From JABMOW01 sp964409335 (GTDB taxonomy: Bacteria > Fidelibacterota > Marinisomatia > SCGC-AAA003-L08 > JACNLC01), in NCBI GenBank assembly GCA_964409335.1, contig CAYPCW010000046.1, positions 1 to 19,186 on the forward strand: a stretch of 19,186 bases of DNA, read 5' to 3'. The notes beneath the pieces were generated by a model. That model saw nothing but the letters and a program-made list of their open reading frames with translations. It searched no databases and was not told where the DNA came from. Made by a program: the position numbers and the translations under genes. Positions 15,774 through 19,186 of the stretch are shown in pieces. The stretch's first letter is position 1; each line of letters starts with the position of its first letter.

Positions 15774-16009
15774 ATAACAACGTATAAATTTAAATTTCAC
15801 ACTAAGATAAGTGGTAATAAAAATATCATTCAACGGTGATATCCGGGCAGTCGGCGCCAGGGAAGAAGGGGACCGGGTGTTTTTAGATTACCTATATGAA
15901 TTTCATTTATTCTTATCCAATATTTATGATCATATTCTTCCACCAGTTCATGGTACAAACGTAAATTTATACGTGCATTTAATTTTGATTATTCAACGGA
16001 GGTGAAACA

Positions 16010-16276
16010 ATGAAAGCGGTATGGTTGGCATTTGGGACGATTTTTATCGCAGAACTGGGAGATAAAACACAATTGGCAATCCTTGCCATGAAAGCGAAGG
16101 GGATATCCGGTCTCGGGATTTTCATGGGGGCGATGATCGCGTTTGCAGTCCTCACCGGATTGGCGGTACTCGTGGGTGAGTGGCTGAATGCCCGGCTGCC
16201 GGGTGAGATTATAGAAAAAATCGCAGCAATCAGTTTTGTCGTGATCGGCATTCTTATGTGGTTTGAAAAGGTATGA
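16010..16276 (+). CDS. Half-size UPF0016/Gdt1 family cation transporter
   Basis: The 88-residue membrane protein carries the family signature AELGDKTQLAILAM at residues 14-27, the E-x-G-D-K-T motif that binds the cation in Gdt1/TMEM165 and MneA transporters. Three hydrophobic helices are visible: about 3-17, 32-56 and 68-85. Typical members have two such repeats in about 200 residues; this has one, so it should act as a homodimer or with a partner. Studied relatives export Mn2+ or exchange Ca2+ for protons; the substrate here is not determined. A strong GGAGGTG lies before ATG 16010, the best ribosome binding site on the plus strand. The frame ends cleanly at TGA with no second repeat downstream in any frame. 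Confidence 0.85.
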   Translation: MKAVWLAFGTIFIAELGDKTQLAILAMKAKGISGLGIFMGAMIAFAVLTGLAVLVGEWLNARLPGEIIEKIAAISFVVIGILMWFEKV

Positions 16277-16367
16277 GACTTATTCCGGTATTTAACTGCT
16301 TAAATAATGGTTAAAGAATAGTGAACCAGTGTCATAAATTAGACTCATATTATTAGAGAGGCGTATT

Positions 16368-16577
16368 ATGAAGTGTAATGTTAGTAAAACCGATGGGGTT
16401 ATAAGAATTTCGGTTGGCATTGTGATCCTCGCCGCAAACTGGATAAACTATTATGCATTCGACGGCGAGTATTGCGTATGGGCAAATATCGGATTCATTC
16501 CATTATTAACAGGGCTGTTTAAATGGTGTCCTGTTTATTTGCCATTTAAATACTCAACAATAAAAGAAGCACATTAG
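16368..16577 (+). CDS. DUF2892 (YgaP-like) membrane protein
   Basis: The 69-residue protein matches the DUF2892 pattern: an N-terminal MKCNVSKTDGVIRISVG, a first membrane helix at about 12-30, a second at about 38-55, and the closing WCPVYLPFKYST. The Cys at 3 and in the WCP motif are family traits. Relatives include the C-terminal membrane part of the rhodanese YgaP, and standalone copies are common in FCB bacteria. The function is unknown. The start has AGAGAGG a few bases upstream and the gene is followed by a terminator, so it and possibly the UPF0016 gene before it form a short unit. Confidence 0.87.
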   Translation: MKCNVSKTDGVIRISVGIVILAANWINYYAFDGEYCVWANIGFIPLLTGLFKWCPVYLPFKYSTIKEAH

Positions 16578-16604
16578 ACCTGAATACATGCACTTTTTTT
16601 ATTA

Positions 16605-16639
16605 ACAAAAGGGGATGATGATTTCATTCCCTTTTTTGT
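16605..16639 (+). terminator. Rho-independent terminator after the DUF2892 gene
   Basis: GGGGATGA (16611-16618) pairs fully, with one G-U, with TCATTCCC (16624-16631) across a 5-nt loop. An ACAAAA/TTTTGT extension with two bulged T follows. The T run at 16632-16637 ends it. It separates this unit from the citrate lyase genes. Confidence 0.8.
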
Positions 16640-16758
16640 AACCGTCAAAAGCTATTGGACGGATAGTTTTAATTCTGTGCAAATTTACACGTTCGTTTTG
16701 AACTTTTTTTAATCCGTTAACCGGCAGCCTGAAAACCGGCTTCCGCCATTTAAGGGAA

Positions 16759-17973
16759 ATGATGAACACTTTTGTATCCGGGATGGTTGATACTCCATCT
16801 GACTGTTGTATATCCTATGATCCGAAAGAATCTCCACTTGAAGTTGATATTCGTTCGAAAGTACAGTCCATGTACGGGCAGTCCATCCGCCAATTGGCGT
16901 TGGAGGCATGTCATCAGCTGAATATCCACACCGGACATCTGTCTATCAGAGATTACGGAGCGCTGCCCTTTGTCATTCAGGCCAGAATTGAATCTGTGAT
17001 CCGGCAAGCACACCCGGATACTACACACCGGGTGTTACCGGACATCCAACCCCATTGTTTAAATCCTTCATCCCGCAACCGGTTTCGACGAAGCCGGTTG
17101 TATATCCCCGGGAATCAACCCAAACTCATGTTGAATGCGGGAATTCATAAACCGGACGCCATTATCCTGGATTTAGAAGATTCGGTGGCGTTACCCGAAA
17201 AAGCAGCAGCCCGTTTGATTGTCCGAAATGCCCTTAGGGTTCTGAATTTTTTTGGTGCTGAGCGAATGGTTCGTATCAATCAGGGGGAATTAGGACTGAC
17301 CGATCTTGAGGAGGTTATTCCCCAACCTGTCCATTTGATATTAGTCCCAAAGGTCGAATACCCGGAACAATTGGTACAGGTAGACCGGAAAATCGCCGAT
17401 GTGATGCGCGAATACGGCAGAGAACAACCGGTGTACCTCATGCCCATCCTTGAAAGCGCCCGGGGAATTATGAATGCAATGTCGATTGCAGATATCAGCC
17501 CGAATACGGTCGCTCTGGCAATAGGTTTGGAAGATTATACCGCGGATATCGGAACCCCCAGAACGATTGAGGGGTTGGAATCATTTTACGCCAGATGTGC
17601 GCTGGTAAACGCGGCACGGGCGGCGGGTATTCAGGCGATTGACACTGTATTTTCAGACGTCGGTGATGAGACCGGTCTGCGGCAATCGGTTGCCGAGGCG
17701 AAATCTCTGGGATTCGATGGAAAAGGATGTATTCATCCCCGGCAGATCCGGCTGATCCATGATGCGTTTGCTCCGTCACCTGAGGAAATCGAAAAAGCCA
17801 AACGGATTATAACCGCATTTGATGATGCACAACAAAAAGGATTGGGCGTGGTTTCATTGGGAAGTAAAATGATTGATCCACCCGTCGTTAAACGTGCAGA
17901 AACAACCATCAAATTAGCCGTTGACGCGGGTAAATTATCAGAAAACTGGAAATCGCAATCACATGATATATAA
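16759..17973 (+). CDS. citE: Citrate lyase acyl-carrier subunit fused to beta subunit (CitD-CitE)
   Basis: The 404-residue protein joins two citrate lyase parts. Residues about 5-86 are CitD-like: a GMVDTPSDC segment where CitD carries its modified serine (S14 is the candidate), VQSMYGQSIRQLAL, and IRDYGALPFVIQARIES, which matches the DKGALDC..AR motif. A linker to about 108 leads to CitE: RSRLYIPGNQPKLM, DAIILDLEDSVA (Mg-binding acids), GLEDYTADIGTPR and FDGKGCIHPRQI. CitE splits citryl-carrier into oxaloacetate and acetyl-carrier. The carrier normally needs a phosphoribosyl-dephospho-CoA arm added by CitX and CitG. Adjacent start codons at 16759 and 16762 follow AAGGGA. citF begins 32 nt after the stop. 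citC is not upstream. A frameshift-free fusion is clear; activity is inferred. Confidence 0.9.
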   Translation: MMNTFVSGMVDTPSDCCISYDPKESPLEVDIRSKVQSMYGQSIRQLALEACHQLNIHTGHLSIRDYGALPFVIQARIESVIRQAHPDTTHRVLPDIQPHCLNPSSRNRFRRSRLYIPGNQPKLMLNAGIHKPDAIILDLEDSVALPEKAAARLIVRNALRVLNFFGAERMVRINQGELGLTDLEEVIPQPVHLILVPKVEYPEQLVQVDRKIADVMREYGREQPVYLMPILESARGIMNAMSIADISPNTVALAIGLEDYTADIGTPRTIEGLESFYARCALVNAARAAGIQAIDTVFSDVGDETGLRQSVAEAKSLGFDGKGCIHPRQIRLIHDAFAPSPEEIEKAKRIITAFDDAQQKGLGVVSLGSKMIDPPVVKRAETTIKLAVDAGKLSENWKSQSHDI

Positions 17974-18005
17974 TATAAATTATCCCATAAAAAGTGGAAA
18001 TCAAT

Positions 18006-19186
18006 ATGATTAAAAATGCCGCGGGACGGATGGTACCGGAAAGAGTAAACGGAGTGAAATCCGTCCCCTTTAGAGGGATTAACGCATATTTTCCGGAAGG
18101 GAGAATCTCCGCCCCACCCATTAGGAGTTGTGGGAATTATCCTGCCGATGGAAATAAAATTGCGGATTCACTCAAATCTGCATTGATCCGATGCGGACTC
18201 AAAAGCGGTATGACCATTTCTTCCCATCATCATTTTCGAAATGGCGATTTGATCATGAACCACGTATTTGATATTGCCGCTGAACTGGGAGTGAAGGATT
18301 TACGGTGGTTCCCATCTGCAGCTTTTCCCTGCCATGAACCCATGATCCGGCATATGGAAAATGGGGTGATCAGTCACATTGAAGGATCCCTGAACGGACC
18401 ACTGGGTGACTATGCGTCCCGGGGAAAGATGAAGGGGTTGGCTGTCCTGCGAAGTCACGGAGGCAGGTGGCAGGCGATCCAGGATGGTGAGGTCCATATT
18501 GATATCGCAATTCTGGCAGCACCCACCGCAGACGCATTCGGTAACGCTACCGGCGATCGGGGACCCTCGGCATGCGGACTGCTCGGGTTTGGGCTTGCCG
18601 ATGCTATGTATGCTGATCATGTGATCGTGGTAACCGATAATTTAGTCCCCTTCCCGTGTATTCCGTGGCAAATTCAGGGGAATTACGTGGATTATGTGGT
18701 TGTATTGGATAAAATCGGCAACCCGGAAAATATCATCTCCGGAACGACGGAATTGACCCGGTCTCCAGATCGGCTCCACATTGCAGAACTCACAGCAAAA
18801 TTTGTTCAGTCCGCCGGGATAATGAAAGACGGATTCAGTTTTCAGGCGGGCGCAGGCGGAACCGCACTTGCCTTTGCCATCTATCTGAAGGAGATGATGA
18901 AAGATGCCGGCGTAAAAGCCCGGTTTATCCGGGGTGGATCCACCAAATATCTCGTTGAAATGCTGGAAGAAGGGCTGACGGATTACATTCTTGACGGACA
19001 GACATTCGATCTTGAGGGTGTCCGTTCGATGAGGGAAAATCCACGGCATGTTAATACATCCCCATTTACCTCCTATAACTGGCATGGTAAAGGCAATTTT
19101 GCGTCAATGGTCGATATGGTCGTCCTTGGTGCCACCGAGGTTGATGTGAATTTTAATGCCAACGTCGTGACCCATTCCGACGGACG
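18006..19186 (+). CDS. citF: Citrate lyase alpha subunit (citrate CoA-transferase), right end missing
   Basis: CitF swaps acetate for citrate on the acyl carrier, forming citryl-carrier for CitE. The frame is open from ATG 18006 to the window edge, 393 codons of an expected 510 or so. Family features seen include RSHGGRWQAIQ, VHIDIAILAAPTADAFGN, GFSFQAGAGGTALAF and RFIRGGSTKYLVEMLEEGL. The start has AGTGGA a few bases upstream. Its position right after the CitD-CitE fusion confirms a citrate lyase locus; together they would convert citrate to acetate and oxaloacetate. citX, citG and citC, which prime the carrier, would be expected further right but are not visible. Confidence 0.95.
   Translation, partial: MIKNAAGRMVPERVNGVKSVPFRGINAYFPEGRISAPPIRSCGNYPADGNKIADSLKSALIRCGLKSGMTISSHHHFRNGDLIMNHVFDIAAELGVKDLRWFPSAAFPCHEPMIRHMENGVISHIEGSLNGPLGDYASRGKMKGLAVLRSHGGRWQAIQDGEVHIDIAILAAPTADAFGNATGDRGPSACGLLGFGLADAMYADHVIVVTDNLVPFPCIPWQIQGNYVDYVVVLDKIGNPENIISGTTELTRSPDRLHIAELTAKFVQSAGIMKDGFSFQAGAGGTALAFAIYLKEMMKDAGVKARFIRGGSTKYLVEMLEEGLTDYILDGQTFDLEGVRSMRENPRHVNTSPFTSYNWHGKGNFASMVDMVVLGATEVDVNFNANVVTHSDG

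Noticed and set aside
15811..16005. Plus-strand frame of 64 codons just before the UPF0016 gene
   Set aside because: GTG start without a binding site, overlap with the longer form of the phosphoesterase gene, and composition like translated intergenic DNA.

Overview
The window reads as chromosomal DNA from a Gram-negative bacterium with moderately AT-rich DNA. It probably belongs to the Fibrobacteres-Chlorobi-Bacteroidetes group or a neighbour such as Marinimicrobia. This placement is an inference. It rests on a PorV/FadL-like outer-membrane barrel, an apolipoprotein N-acyltransferase (so lipoproteins and an outer membrane), an atypical omega subunit, a DUF5683-like small protein and weak Shine-Dalgarno use. 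No marker here fixes the phylum.

Layout. Positions 1-170 hold the start of a minus-strand gene that leaves the window. aspS (371-2146) follows and carries the residues of a non-discriminating aspartyl-tRNA synthetase. A predicted outer-membrane beta-barrel gene lies at 2413-3396. From 3491 to 12342 runs one long, tightly packed plus-strand cluster: yicC, gmk, rpoZ, family-4 uracil-DNA glycosylase, dnaB, rel/spoT, an HU/IHF protein, ruvX, lnt and a DUF5683-like envelope protein. Most junctions overlap or are 0-11 nt apart. The core gmk-rpoZ-(p)ppGpp synthetase order is that of E. coli, with a glycosylase and the replicative helicase inserted in the middle.

After this come tRNA-Arg(UCU) with its terminator (12540-12639) and a decayed second copy of the same promoter-tRNA unit (about 12670-12852). 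Next is a spacer with no convincing gene, then the wreck of a hybrid histidine kinase (13347-14544). It keeps most of its membrane sensor and a complete receiver domain, but the kinase core is gone and the frame is broken several times. This roughly 2 kb stretch is the accessory or decaying part of the window.

The right third has a minus-strand SbcD/Mre11-like metallophosphoesterase, a half-size UPF0016/Gdt1 transporter, a DUF2892 membrane protein with a terminator, and the start of a citrate lyase locus. In that locus the acyl-carrier subunit (CitD) is fused to the beta subunit (CitE), and citF follows and runs off the right edge.

I did not find a wholly new system. The most notable points are the CitD-CitE fusion, the predicted indirect Asn-tRNA route, the altered gmk-rpoZ-rel cluster, the half-size transporter, and the tRNA duplication next to a gutted signalling gene.
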